Shown here piece after piece: positions 25,900-34,802 of a stretch of 64,000 nucleotides of DNA (the stretch's first letter is position 1; every line of letters starts with the position of its first letter). The notes beneath the pieces were generated by a model. The model was not told the DNA's origin. It worked only from the letters and a program-made list of their open reading frames with translations, and did no database searches. The position numbers were made by a program, and so were the translations under genes. The stretch is from Alkalicoccus halolimnae (GTDB taxonomy: Bacteria > Bacillota > Bacilli > Bacillales > Salisediminibacteriaceae): NCBI RefSeq assembly GCF_008014775.2, contig NZ_CP144914.1, positions 930,001-994,000 on the forward strand. Reading direction: 5' to 3'.

Positions 25900-27372
25900 T
25901 TGAATTTAAAACTACAGCACTATATTAACGGCAAATGGACAGATGCACAGTCCGGCAGCACGCGGGATATTATTAACCCTTTTAATCAGGAAATTATCGC
26001 AGCGGTTCCGGAAGGAGACGAGAACGATGCCAAAGCAGCGATTGCGGCCGCAAGAGAAGCATTTGATAACGGCGGATGGTCTTCCACGCCGGCAACGGAG
26101 CGGGGGACTATCGTACGAAAAATTGCGGAGCTCATTGAACGTGACAGAGAAGAGCTGGCGGAACTGGAATCACTCGATACCGGAAAAACAGTAGAAGAAA
26201 GCCGGGGCGACATGGATGATATTGCCGGCGTCTTCCGATATTATGCCGAAATAGCAGACAAAAACGGAGGAGAGCTGATCGCTTCTCCTGTACCGGACTC
26301 CCTCAGTAAAGTCGTTCACGAGCCGGTGGGCGTGTGCGGTCAGATTACACCTTGGAATTATCCACTGCTTCAGGCGTCCTGGAAGCTGGCCCCGGCACTT
26401 GCGACGGGCAATACGCTTATCATGAAGCCGAGTGAAATCACTCCGCTTACGACAGTAAAAGTATTTCAACTGATGGAGGAAGCGGGCGTCCCTGCTGGAG
26501 TCGCAAACCTCGTTCTCGGCGCAGGAGGCACAGTCGGTGCAGAGCTCGCCGGTAGTGTTGATGTGGATCTTATTTCCTTTACCGGAGGCATTGTCACCGG
26601 CAAGAAAATTATGCAGGCGGCAAGTGTGAATGTGAAAAAGCTTGCTCTTGAACTCGGCGGAAAAAATCCGAATATTATCTTTGCGGATGCGGATTTTGAT
26701 ATCGCGGTAGACCAGGCGTTAAACGGCGTATTTTTCCACGCAGGGCAGATCTGCTCGGCCGGTACAAGGTTAATCGTAGAAGAAAGTATTCACGATGAAT
26801 TTGTGAACGCACTCGTCGAGCGGGTGAAGAACTTTAAGCTCGGCAGCGGTTTTGATGAAGATACGCAGATGGGGCCGCTTATTTCGGCAGAGCACCTTGC
26901 TAAAGTAGAGGAATACGTGAAAAATGGGAAAGAGGAAGGTGCAACCCTTGCAGTCGGCGGGAGCCGTCCAGAGGAGCCGGAGCTGCAGGACGGATTTTTC
27001 TACCTGCCTACGATATTCACAGACTGCACGACAGACATGCACGTCGTGCAGGAGGAAGCGTTCGGTCCTGTTATTACGGTCGAAAAATTTCAGACTGAAA
27101 AAGAAGCCGTCAAGATTGCGAACGACTCTATCTACGGCCTTGCCGGCGGCGTCTGGACAAACGACACTACAAAAGCAGAGCGCTGTGCTGCAAACATGCG
27201 CATGGGGACGGTATGGATTAATGAATTCAACTTGTATTTCCCGCACGCGCCGTGGGGCGGATACAAGCAGTCCGGTATTGGAAGGGAGCTCGGAAAACTC
27301 GGTATTGAAGAATACACCGAAACAAAGCACATCTTCCAGAACTTGAAACCTGCACCGCTCAACTGGTTCTAA
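25900..27372 (+). CDS. gbsA: Betaine aldehyde dehydrogenase
   Basis: NAD(P)-dependent enzyme that oxidises betaine aldehyde to glycine betaine, 490 residues. Visible ALDH features are the nucleotide-binding FTGGIVTGKKI, the catalytic Glu in ELGGKNPN, the catalytic Cys in GQICSAG and the C-terminal GGYKQSGIGRELG. PWNYPLLQASWKLAPAL is typical of BADHs. I start at TTG 25900 because GGAG lies 9 bases upstream; the TTG at 25891 directly abuts it. Together with BetA it completes choline oxidation. A terminator follows. Confidence 0.93.
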   Translation: MNLKLQHYINGKWTDAQSGSTRDIINPFNQEIIAAVPEGDENDAKAAIAAAREAFDNGGWSSTPATERGTIVRKIAELIERDREELAELESLDTGKTVEESRGDMDDIAGVFRYYAEIADKNGGELIASPVPDSLSKVVHEPVGVCGQITPWNYPLLQASWKLAPALATGNTLIMKPSEITPLTTVKVFQLMEEAGVPAGVANLVLGAGGTVGAELAGSVDVDLISFTGGIVTGKKIMQAASVNVKKLALELGGKNPNIIFADADFDIAVDQALNGVFFHAGQICSAGTRLIVEESIHDEFVNALVERVKNFKLGSGFDEDTQMGPLISAEHLAKVEEYVKNGKEEGATLAVGGSRPEEPELQDGFFYLPTIFTDCTTDMHVVQEEAFGPVITVEKFQTEKEAVKIANDSIYGLAGGVWTNDTTKAERCAANMRMGTVWINEFNLYFPHAPWGGYKQSGIGRELGKLGIEEYTETKHIFQNLKPAPLNWF

Positions 27373-27398
27373 AATGCACCAATAAAAATATGTCTACG

Positions 27399-27446
27399 AC
27401 TGGAGGCAGGCCTCATTGATTATGAGACCTGCCTCCAGTTTTTTAT
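27399..27446 (+). terminator. Terminator of gbsA
   Basis: ACTGGAGGCAGGCCTCA with a nearly perfect complement ending CCTGCCTCCAGT and then TTTTTT. Confidence 0.9.
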
Positions 27447-27533
27447 GTGGAAAAGAAGTTCTTTAAATTAACTTATAAAAAAATGCGAGTACCTTTCTGT
27501 TCTTTCACCAGCTCCGCTGAGTGTATCAACAAA

Positions 27534-27770
27534 TTATGTAGTGAAAAGATATAGTAATCCGAGCACAAAAAAGAGGGAAGTGAGGATGCTCATAAAAATC
27601 AAATACGCTTTGCCGGGGTTAAATGCATCATCCTTTTTCATGTCTATTAACGACCATAGATTTAAAATCGCAATAGTGAAGTACATGATATACAAGGGCA
27701 GGTTTAACGTAAAATACAGAATCAGCATGATGACAGCGAGAGTTACCATAACAATTCTTGAAATGCTCAA
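27534..27770 (-). CDS. Small three-helix membrane protein
   Basis: 78 residues with hydrophobic helices MVTLAVIMLILYFTL, YIMYFTIAILNLWSL and FMSILTSLFFVLGLLYL and a short polar loop (DMKKDDAFNPGK). The TTG at 27770 is chosen because AAAGGATG lies 9 bases upstream; the longer frame to 27824 has no SD. Not recognised. Confidence 0.55.
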   Translation of the reverse strand: MSISRIVMVTLAVIMLILYFTLNLPLYIMYFTIAILNLWSLIDMKKDDAFNPGKAYLIFMSILTSLFFVLGLLYLFTT

Positions 27771-27887
27771 ATAAATAACATCCTTTATAGAGAAATTTAG
27801 GCAGCGGACAAGGAATAAGGTCATCCGCTCCTGAGAAAAATGAAATCTTTTTTCTGGTTTTCAGCTAGGAATTGTTCCTATACTTAA

Positions 27888-28205
27888 GGCTACCTTGAAA
27901 ATAAAGTAGATAAGCGATGAACGTACGCTTTCGTTTCCATGGGGACGCTTTCCGGGCGGGCCGGCCTCAGCTGATCCCTTCTTTCCTGCGGTCGGGAGGG
28001 ATGGATCTTCGGCTCGTCCTCCATCGCCCCGGAGTCGCCCCATGTCCTCTTCCGCTTACGGTAAAAAGATAGAGAAGTATCTGCCATCTAATAAAGAAAA
28101 TTCCTTCTTGAAAATCATTCATACCACCTTAATAGATAGGAAATTCCATTCCTGTAAAAGGGGATTTTCATCCTTCATGGTGCAAGGCTTTTGCATGAGT
28201 GTCTC
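27888..28205 (+). repeat. Repeat family A, complete copy, directly followed by family B
   Basis: Starts AAGGCTACCTTGAAAATAAA, contains CGTTTCCATGGGGACGCTTT (27930-27949) and GGAGTCGCCCCATGTCCTCT (28031-28050), and ends GAGTGTCTCTGTTATAG where family B begins. The same end sequence is seen in the reverse copy at 32330. Confidence 0.8.
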
Positions 28206-28468
28206 TGTTATAGCTCCGTGTTGTTTTTGGAGTGCCTGCGGCTTCCCCTGCGTCCGGGAGGATCTGCGCGCCTTCCGCAGGCGTCTTGCCCTGGCACTGG
28301 TTTCTACCTTGGTACCTTCTTGATTCAACAAGCGGGCTTTCTGTATTAGAAAATTAAAACGAAGCGGAAATATGCCCGTGGAAGAAGGAGATCTCCTCCA
28401 CGGCAGGTCAGTTGAAGCGGAGTTATCAACATTTATCAACACCAGACTTTACGACAGCTTTACTTAAA
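28206..28468 (+). repeat. Repeat family B, complete copy
   Basis: Starts CTCCGTGTTGTTTTTGGAGT, with GCCTGCGGCTTCCCCTGCGT, CTTCTTGATTCAACAAGCGG and TCTCCTCCACGGCAGGTCAG, ending with GAAGCGGAG-TTATCAACA. It matches 15600-15925 (reverse) and 31936-32150. Confidence 0.78.
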
Positions 28469-28657
28469 AATATTAAAAAGCCTTTTGAACAGTCTTTTTA
28501 TTTTAGGAAACCAGACGATGATTGCAGCTAGTGCAAGGATAATGAACGATTCCATCTGTGGCATAGTGTCTCCTCGGTAGAGAACAGAAGCAAACCAGAG
28601 GGTGAGTATAGAAAAACCAGCAATTAAATAGGGCTGGTCTTCTTTTGAATTAAGCAA
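28460..28657 (-). CDS. Small membrane protein
   Basis: 65 residues with two hydrophobic helices (YLIAGFSILTLWFASVLY and FIILALAAIIVWF) and a basic C-terminus KIKRLFKRLFNIFK. The TTG at 28657 has GGAG 8 bases upstream. Its stop codon touches the end of a family B repeat. Not recognised. Confidence 0.5.
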   Translation of the reverse strand: MLNSKEDQPYLIAGFSILTLWFASVLYRGDTMPQMESFIILALAAIIVWFPKIKRLFKRLFNIFK

Positions 28658-28715
28658 ATAGAACTCTCCTTTAATCACATGTTTCTCCAGGTTTTATAAT
28701 AGGTTTCTTAAATAA

Positions 28716-29020
28716 GGCTGCCTTGAAAATAATTTTGATTAGTGAAAAAGGGAGTGCTTTCGTTCCCATGGGATCACAGGGCCGGCTTCAGCTAATTCCG
28801 TGTGCGGGGTAGGACTCGTCCTTGATCGCCTCGGATTCGCCCCGTGTGCCTTTCAGCTTACGATAAAAATGACCGGGCAGCATATACAAAACCCATTCTT
28901 GATTCAACCAGCGGGCTTTCTGTGTTGGAAAATCCTGCAGAGGCGCAGCCCGCCCGGAAATCTCCTCCACGGCATGTTGAAGCGGAGTTTTCTGCATGTA
29001 TTCACAATAGATTTTAACAC
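28716..29020 (+). repeat. Decayed composite of repeat families A and B
   Basis: 28716-28870 matches family A with internal deletions (AAGGCTGCCTTGAAAATAAT, then CGGATTCGCCCCGTGTGCC). 28890-29020 matches the right part of family B (CTTGATTCAACCAGCGGGC, then TCCTCCACGGCATGTTGAAG). The middle parts of both are missing. This fills most of the gap between the neighbouring genes. Confidence 0.65.
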
Positions 29021-29097
29021 AGCTTCAATGAAAAAGGACGAAGCTGGGCGCGCAGACGCCCCTGTGCTCATTTTCTGGTACTAATTAAACGTCTTTC

Positions 29098-29838
29098 TTA
29101 TAAATCGTCTACGTAATTAAACACTTCTTCTATGCTCTCCACCCGGTGCGGCTGCCTGCCTTCCTGATAGATAAAATAGGAGGGATAGATGACTTCATCT
29201 CCTGCGATCGCTTCCGTCATTTCATGGCTGTACCCATTGATGGACCAGTTTCCTCTATCGCTGCCGGGCTCATTTAGTTTTTCATGAAACGTACTATTCT
29301 GAATGGCAAACTCCATAGCTTCTTTTGAATCATCTTCCAAAAGAGCTAGTACAAATCCGCCATCATAACTTGGAAGTACAGCCTCTTCTATATAGGAGTG
29401 AATAGTTTCCAGGTTCGTATACTCAATTTCAATCCGTTCCGCGCGTACGACAGGAAGCAGAGAAGAGTCTTCCAATATATAGTTTTCTCTGTTTCGGGAG
29501 ACCTGCGGCTCAAATGCATCGTCCATGATCACCCGCATTTCTTTAGGGACAGGAGCTTCCAGAATTACGGGGTTCTCCACCTCTTCTTCTGTTTCCAAGT
29601 AGACGATTTCAGTATCCTCATCGTACGCTACTTGATAGGCTTCCACCTCGTACTCTTCCGAATCAAAGTCTCTTACATAATCCGCTGTTAATTCTTCTCC
29701 GTTCAAATTATCTTCTACAAACAAAACGATCGGCGTGCCGTTTTCCGACGTGCCCAGATTTTGCCCGGTAATCTCCGTGTTTTCCTCCTCTGCTCCACAG
29801 GCAGCGAGAAGAAAAACGAACGGCAGCAGTTTTTTCAT
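29098..29838 (-). CDS. Secreted lipoprotein of unknown function
   Basis: 246-residue precursor. A short signal peptide MKKLLPFVFLLAAC ends in a lipobox (Cys14) and the mature part is strongly acidic, as expected for an extracellular protein of a salt-tolerant organism. No domain recognised. The ATG at 29838 is chosen because GGGGGGA lies 6 bases upstream and a signal peptide follows at once; the frame upstream to 29973 has no SD. Confidence 0.7.
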   Translation of the reverse strand: MKKLLPFVFLLAACGAEEENTEITGQNLGTSENGTPIVLFVEDNLNGEELTADYVRDFDSEEYEVEAYQVAYDEDTEIVYLETEEEVENPVILEAPVPKEMRVIMDDAFEPQVSRNRENYILEDSSLLPVVRAERIEIEYTNLETIHSYIEEAVLPSYDGGFVLALLEDDSKEAMEFAIQNSTFHEKLNEPGSDRGNWSINGYSHEMTEAIAGDEVIYPSYFIYQEGRQPHRVESIEEVFNYVDDL

Positions 29839-30198
29839 TATGTATCCCCCCGTGTCTTCTTTCTTTTTATACGGAAACGAAGGGAAGAAGTTCCTCATTC
29901 CATAATTAACGAGAAATAGATTACATTGGAGATATATTTTTCTGAAGATGTTCTCAGCGGTAAACATCAGCAAGATTCAAAAAATTCGCCCAGTGTGAAG
30001 CCAAAAGTAATTTGAATAACGACACATTTTCAAGAGAGAAGATTCGTTCAAGTTAATTAATCGTTTCTAGGAATTCGAAATAAAAATTACCAAATAAGCA
30101 AAATAAATACCAAATTATGTACTATAATGTATTAATTTCCTGTAAAATGAAGTTATCCATCGTAAATTTTCAGAATTATTAGAATGGAGAGGGTATTG
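29839..30198. other. AT-rich divergent intergenic region
   Basis: Separates the lipoprotein gene (minus) from the Mrr-like nuclease gene (plus). It is markedly AT-rich from about 30030 to 30180. Promoters for both directions are expected here, but I could not single out a convincing one. Confidence 0.35.
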
Positions 30199-31194
30199 TT
30201 GACGAGATATTTTAAATATGTGGCTATGAACGAAGGGAACGAGGATTGGATGTATGAAGAACTTCAAAATGGGAGAGCCCGTTTTGGGTGGAGTGGTCCT
30301 GGTTCAAACCTTAGAAAGATTAAAGCGAAAGATATTGAAAATAGAAGTCGGGAAGAAAAAGTAATATGGAGATATACGCAATTTCTTATTCAACGATTAG
30401 AGCTAGGAGACCGTTTGGTTGTTCAGCTGGAACGACCTTTAAGAAAATTTCTTATTGTGGAAGTTACCGGTGATTATAAGTCCACCGACCCGAAGCAAAA
30501 AGACTTTAACCATTACGTGGAGTGCCGCCTTATTACAGATGATTTTATAAATGTAGAATCGAAGGCCGTTTCCCAATCACTCAGGCACCACCTTTCCAAA
30601 AGAGGCCAGTACTACTTAATTTATGATCAGGATGCGCAGGCAGAACTAGAAAAAATAAGTCAGCAAGCAATACTAAAAGATAAAACTTTTTATGAAAATA
30701 ATCAAAATGATCGATCGACAGAATTCGAAATAAATCGAATGAATGAGGATACTCTCCAGCGCACGTATGAATCGATCTCTCAAAAATGGCCCAGCGCCTA
30801 TTTCGAAAAATTTGTAGCTGATTTAATTAATTCCACTTATGGAATGGAGGTTTTTAATCAAGGAGATACAAAGCAGGGGTGGGATCTTACAATGAGAATA
30901 CTGGATCCTATGGATCATAAATCACTCCTGCATGACGACGTGCCGGTGCAGTGTAAAAATTATCAAGGAGATGTTATTGGTACAAGGCCTATTGATGATT
31001 TGGAAAGGTGTACCGCAAATTCTGATTCACCGATCGTCTATCTGTTTATTCTGGGAAACTTAACAGAACAATTTAATAAGGAATTTAATGAAAGACTGGA
31101 AATACAAAAAAATAAGCGGTATGTGGAATGGAAAATTGTTGGTCAAAATCAAATCGCGCAGATGTATTTAAATAGTATAAATTTTCAAAGATAA
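30199..31194 (+). CDS. Mrr-like restriction endonuclease with N-terminal PUA/EVE-like domain
   Basis: 331 residues. The C-terminal ~130 residues carry a PD-(D/E)xK nuclease core of the Mrr type: a helix with a conserved Glu in YFEKFVADLI, the catalytic Asp in QGWDLTM (about 229) and QCK (about 251-253) in VPVQCKNYQG. The N-terminal ~150 residues (ELGDRLVVQLERPLRKFLIVEVTG) look like a PUA/EVE-like fold that may read modified bases. Such proteins act as type IV, modification-dependent restriction enzymes. The TTG at 30199 is favoured by GGAGAGGG upstream; the ATG at 30184 has no SD. AT content and codon use differ from the neighbours, suggesting transfer. Confidence 0.75.
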   Translation: MTRYFKYVAMNEGNEDWMYEELQNGRARFGWSGPGSNLRKIKAKDIENRSREEKVIWRYTQFLIQRLELGDRLVVQLERPLRKFLIVEVTGDYKSTDPKQKDFNHYVECRLITDDFINVESKAVSQSLRHHLSKRGQYYLIYDQDAQAELEKISQQAILKDKTFYENNQNDRSTEFEINRMNEDTLQRTYESISQKWPSAYFEKFVADLINSTYGMEVFNQGDTKQGWDLTMRILDPMDHKSLLHDDVPVQCKNYQGDVIGTRPIDDLERCTANSDSPIVYLFILGNLTEQFNKEFNERLEIQKNKRYVEWKIVGQNQIAQMYLNSINFQR

Positions 31195-31310
31195 ATAAGA
31201 GGAAATATTCCTCGTTTAAAAATGAAATGAAAACCAACTTAGTTCAAACAGCGGATTGATCGGCTTATTTAAAGGGTATTTACAGTGGAAAAGAGGAGAA
31301 ATGATTTCAT

Positions 31311-31742
31311 GTGATGAAGTTCAAGAACTCCCATGTGGTAATAAATACAAATTACAAACATAACCCCCAGGCCCACAGCGAGATGCTGAGAGAAGGGAAA
31401 GCAGCGGCTTATTATCATCCTTGGAAAGAAAAAATCAAACGTATTCAGAAAGGGGATAAAGTCTTTTTGTACCAGAGCGGAAGAGGCATTGTCGCCATAG
31501 GTATCGGTACCGGTGTGGTGGATGCAAAAGACTACAAAGGGCAGGTGGATGAAGAATACTTCACGTCGCTGAATTCGTTTCAGAAACTGAAGGCCCCTCT
31601 TTCCGCAAGAGAAATGAAAGAGATTGCCGGAAAAAACATAGTTTTTCAGCAGACTTATTTATCACTGGATGAAGAAGCTGGAGAAAAAATCTGGACATAC
31701 ATTACACAAAATTATCTAGAAGAGCCAACTGATAAGAAATAA
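31311..31742 (+). CDS. EVE/PUA-like domain protein
   Basis: 143 residues, a single domain. The pattern VVINTNYKHNP at the start, GKAAAYYHPWKEKIKRIQKGDKVFLYQSGRGIVAIGIGTG, then a C-terminal helical tail resembles EVE/PUA-like domains, which bind modified nucleotides in DNA or RNA. It follows the Mrr-like gene by 116 bp on the same strand, and the pair may form one modification-dependent defence unit. GAGGAG lies 12 bases before the GTG at 31311 (15 before the ATG at 31314), so the start is not certain. Confidence 0.65.
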   Translation: MMKFKNSHVVINTNYKHNPQAHSEMLREGKAAAYYHPWKEKIKRIQKGDKVFLYQSGRGIVAIGIGTGVVDAKDYKGQVDEEYFTSLNSFQKLKAPLSAREMKEIAGKNIVFQQTYLSLDEEAGEKIWTYITQNYLEEPTDKK

Positions 31743-31935
31743 GAGCTGAAAAAATTATGGTTCTCTGTTACCAAGTAAAAGCAGGAGAACGTAAATCCGT
31801 TCCAGTCCTGATTACAGGAACTTACTCCTCCATTACTGGTCGATTGAAACCGGGTTTACTCCTCAGTAAAATTATCATTATAAGAACCCTTTCTGATGGT
31901 TATTTCGTAGTCGTTTTAACCTTGTCGGAGGCGGG

Positions 31936-32150
31936 TTCTTTTTTATTGGTTCTGTTAAAGCTTCGTGTTGTTTTCGGAGTGCCTGCGGCTCCTCCGCCTG
32001 CCGCGGAGATAACATGCGGCTTTCCTTGCGTCCGGGAGGATCTTCCCGCTTTCTTTTTCCGCAGGTGTCTTGAAAAATCACCTTGGCACTGGCTTCTACC
32101 TTGGTACATTTTTGATTCAACCAGCGGGCTTTCTGTATTTATCAACAATA
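31936..32150 (+). repeat. Repeat family B, copy facing an inverted family A copy
   Basis: Starts GTTCTGTTAAAGCTTCGTGT and contains GGAGTGCCTGCGGCTCCTCC, TTGCGTCCGGGAGGATCTTC, TGATTCAACCAGCGGGCTTT. It matches 28206-28468 with small internal changes. The 152-residue open frame across it (31757-32215) is repeat sequence, not a gene. Confidence 0.72.
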
Positions 32151-32329
32151 GACTTGGTTCTTACGCGAACTTGGTGGTAAAAAGATATATCTTTAATAAT
32201 TCTAAAATGAATTAATTATCTCAAAATGCTCATGCCTGTTACTGTGGCTTTTAAAGGGAAGAAGCAGATTGTAAATGATAAAGAGCAGGAACGATCCCCT
32301 TTATGTACGTAAGAGCCATAGACTTTAAC

Positions 32330-32654
32330 AGAGACACTCATCCAAATATTTTTGCACCATGAAGGATGAAAATGCCCTTTTACAAGAATAGAATTTCCCA
32401 TCTATAAAGGTGGGATGAAGGATGTTCATGAAAGGATCTTCTTTAATAGGTGGCAGATACTTCTCTATCTTTTTACCGTAAGCTGGAGGGGACATGGGTC
32501 GACTCCTGGGCGAATAAGGACGAGACGAAGATCCATCCCGCACGACCGCAGGGAGGAAAGGATTAGCTGAGCCCGGCCCGCCCGGAAAGCGTCCCCATGG
32601 AAACGAAAGCGACCATTCATTGCTTATCTGTTTTATTTTCAAGGCAGCTTTTTT
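32330..32654 (-). repeat. Repeat family A, near full-length copy, reverse orientation
   Basis: On the minus strand it runs from GCTGCCTTGAAAATAAAACA (32654) through CGTTTCCATGGGGACGCTTT to GAGTGTCTCTGTTAAAGT (about 32330). It is in the opposite orientation to 27888-28205. With the family B copy before it, it fills the 1-kb gap 31743-32751. Confidence 0.78.
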
Positions 32655-32751
32655 ATTATACGAATGAAGTATGTCCGTCGCATACCTGTTGTAAATCTGT
32701 GCATAAGCTGTTTTTTTCATTAGATTCTCATAGTGACGAGGAGGAGCGTAT

Positions 32752-33552
32752 ATGAAACAGCCAGGAAAATATCGAATAAATTCTTTTCCCTCAAGCAGAA
32801 TATCGACAATTGATATTGGAGCTGCCAGTAAAAGAAAACATTATATAAGGGCATTAATCGAGCTGGATGTAACAGATGCCCGGCAGTTGATTCTTGAAAA
32901 AAAGAAGCAGAAACAGAACGTTTCTTTTAACGCCTGGTTCATTAAATGCATTAGTAAAACAGTAGAAGAATGCAAAGAGCTTCATGGAGTCAGGAAAGGG
33001 AAGAAAAAAGTCGTTATTTTCGAGGATATTGATATATCCATCATGATTGAAAGAGAGGTCGAAGGAGAAAAAGTGCCGCTGCCTTATGTGATTCGAAAGA
33101 CCAATGAAAAGGAAATGGCAGAGATTCATGAAGAAATAAAAGCAGCACAGGCACAGGCTGTCGACGGCGAAGGGGATTTCGTTTTAGGAGAGAAGAAAAA
33201 CGCATATTTAATGAAAGCCTATTATGCTATGCCCGGGTTCGCCAGAGGATTTGTCTGGAAAAAAATTATTGGAGATCCTTTTTTGACAAAACAGTACATG
33301 GGGACTGTGATGATTACTTCTGTAGGGATGATAGGAAAAATTAATGGCTGGGTTCTCCCCATGAGCATTCACCCCCTTTCTTTTGCAGTTGGTTCCATTA
33401 TTAAAAAGCCGGGAGTAAAAGATGGTAGAATCGAAATAAGGGAATATCTTTTCGTAACAGCTGCCGTTGACCATAATGTCATCGACGGAGCACCTGCAGT
33501 CAGAGCTTTATCGAAGCTGATAAAGCTGGTCGAAAAGGGAGAAGGGTTATGA
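32752..33552 (+). CDS. 2-oxoacid dehydrogenase E2-type acyltransferase without lipoyl domain
   Basis: 266 residues consisting of only the catalytic (chloramphenicol-acetyltransferase-like) domain of dihydrolipoamide acyltransferases. The C-terminal active-site motif is DHNVIDGAPAVRAL: the catalytic His and Asp of HRxxDG are kept, the Arg is Asn. No lipoyl or E1/E3-binding domain is present and no E1 or E3 gene is nearby, so it is not part of a normal complex; transfer of an acyl group to another acceptor is likely. GGAGGAG precedes the ATG. A terminator follows. Confidence 0.82.
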   Translation: MKQPGKYRINSFPSSRISTIDIGAASKRKHYIRALIELDVTDARQLILEKKKQKQNVSFNAWFIKCISKTVEECKELHGVRKGKKKVVIFEDIDISIMIEREVEGEKVPLPYVIRKTNEKEMAEIHEEIKAAQAQAVDGEGDFVLGEKKNAYLMKAYYAMPGFARGFVWKKIIGDPFLTKQYMGTVMITSVGMIGKINGWVLPMSIHPLSFAVGSIIKKPGVKDGRIEIREYLFVTAAVDHNVIDGAPAVRALSKLIKLVEKGEGL

Positions 33553-33593
33553 CAATCGTTAGTCGAAGCAAATTGAAAGCTGCCGGTATGACC

Positions 33594-33621
33594 AAAAAAA
33601 GCGCAGTGACTGCGCTTTTTT
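33594..33621. terminator. Bidirectional terminator
   Basis: AAAGCGCAGT/ACTGCGCTTT with As before and six Ts after. It can serve the acyltransferase gene (plus) and possibly the EamA gene (minus). Confidence 0.82.
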
Positions 33622-33762
33622 CAGAATGTTTATTTGGTAAAGAGTGAAGAATTTTTTTAGTTCGTATATTCAATTATGCCCTTTGTCCTGACTCTGTTAA
33701 GAATCTTCCGACTGCATTTCCATCTCTTAGACGTCCCCGCCGTACACTTCAAAGAACAGTTT

Positions 33763-34632
33763 TTATTTGATCTGCTTCCTGCTGAGAACGGTAACCGTAA
33801 GCAGGATGATCAGCATACCGAGAAGCTGGATGACGGTGAGGTGATCTCCGAGAAGAAGAACGACAAACAAAGAAGCTGTCACCGGTTCTACCATAGCGAC
33901 CATCGAAGCAGTGGTCGGTGCCGTATATCGAATACCAACCACATAAAAGATAAACGAAAGGCCTGCACCGATAAGTCCTAATAGAAGAAACCAACCTAAA
34001 TCACCTGATAGAACAACCCTGGCAGCTTCATTTTTATCTGCAAAGAAAATAAGGATAATACAAAAAGAAAAGAAAGCGAGTGTCAGGATCGTCTGCGGCT
34101 TTCCATAGGCAGAGGCATTTTTAAATCCGAAAATAAATAACGCATAGGAAAGCCCCGCAGCAAGCCCCGCAGCTGTTCCGAGGTAGCTCACGGAAAGGGA
34201 AGAGATATCATAGGACCCTGTAAGCAGGAAAATCCCCATCAGCACACTGGCAATACATCCCCATTTAAACCATGTCGAACGCTCTATTTTCAGTAAAAAA
34301 GAAGTTAACAGAACGAATATAGGAGCGGTATACATCAGCGTAGCGGCAACAGCAACACTGGAGGCCTCGATACTTAGAAAATAAAAGGAGAAATTGCCGG
34401 CTACTCCCACACCGGCAAGCATAGACCAGATGAATGTACGCCTGGACACGTGCCGGCTTTCTCCGAAGCGAACGAGAAACCACGCAAAAAAACATAAAAA
34501 TCCGACAGCGCCCCGGTAAAAGGAGATGACGATGGGATCCCAGCCTTCAGCTATTAAAATAGCAGCAATCCCCCCGCTGATGCCCCAGCATACAGCGGCC
34601 AGTATAATTAAAAATAACCCTTTAGCCTGCAT
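33763..34632 (-). CDS. EamA/DMT-family transporter, copy 1
   Basis: 289-residue membrane protein with ten helices in two EamA repeats. It carries CWGISGG at the N-terminus and GIRYTAPTTASMVAMVEPVTASLF in repeat two, characteristic of drug/metabolite exporters. A paralogue of equal length and with long identical stretches lies at 42823. The ATG has AGGAGG upstream. The substrate is unknown (amino acids or related metabolites are common in the family). Confidence 0.9.
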   Translation of the reverse strand: MQAKGLFLIILAAVCWGISGGIAAILIAEGWDPIVISFYRGAVGFLCFFAWFLVRFGESRHVSRRTFIWSMLAGVGVAGNFSFYFLSIEASSVAVAATLMYTAPIFVLLTSFLLKIERSTWFKWGCIASVLMGIFLLTGSYDISSLSVSYLGTAAGLAAGLSYALFIFGFKNASAYGKPQTILTLAFFSFCIILIFFADKNEAARVVLSGDLGWFLLLGLIGAGLSFIFYVVGIRYTAPTTASMVAMVEPVTASLFVVLLLGDHLTVIQLLGMLIILLTVTVLSRKQIK

Positions 34633-34802
34633 TTGTTCCTCCTGAAAATAAGTGATCTAACGAATTCTTTAGAAATCCTCCTGCCGGGGAAAAGGCATGT
34701 ACATGACTTCCAGCTGGGTGCTTTCTCTAAAGAATGATTAATCCTGAAAAATAAAGGGAAGCGTTTTTTGTTTTCATACGACCAGTTTCTTCAAGGGTAG
34801 TA

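Noticed and set aside
28042-28323. 93- and 107-residue frames on both strands at 28042-28442
   Set aside because: Both span the A/B repeat joint; open only by chance in GC-rich repeat DNA.
31757-32215. 152-residue frame 31757-32215
   Set aside because: Composed of family B repeat sequence; the frame is broken in the other copies and no SD precedes it.
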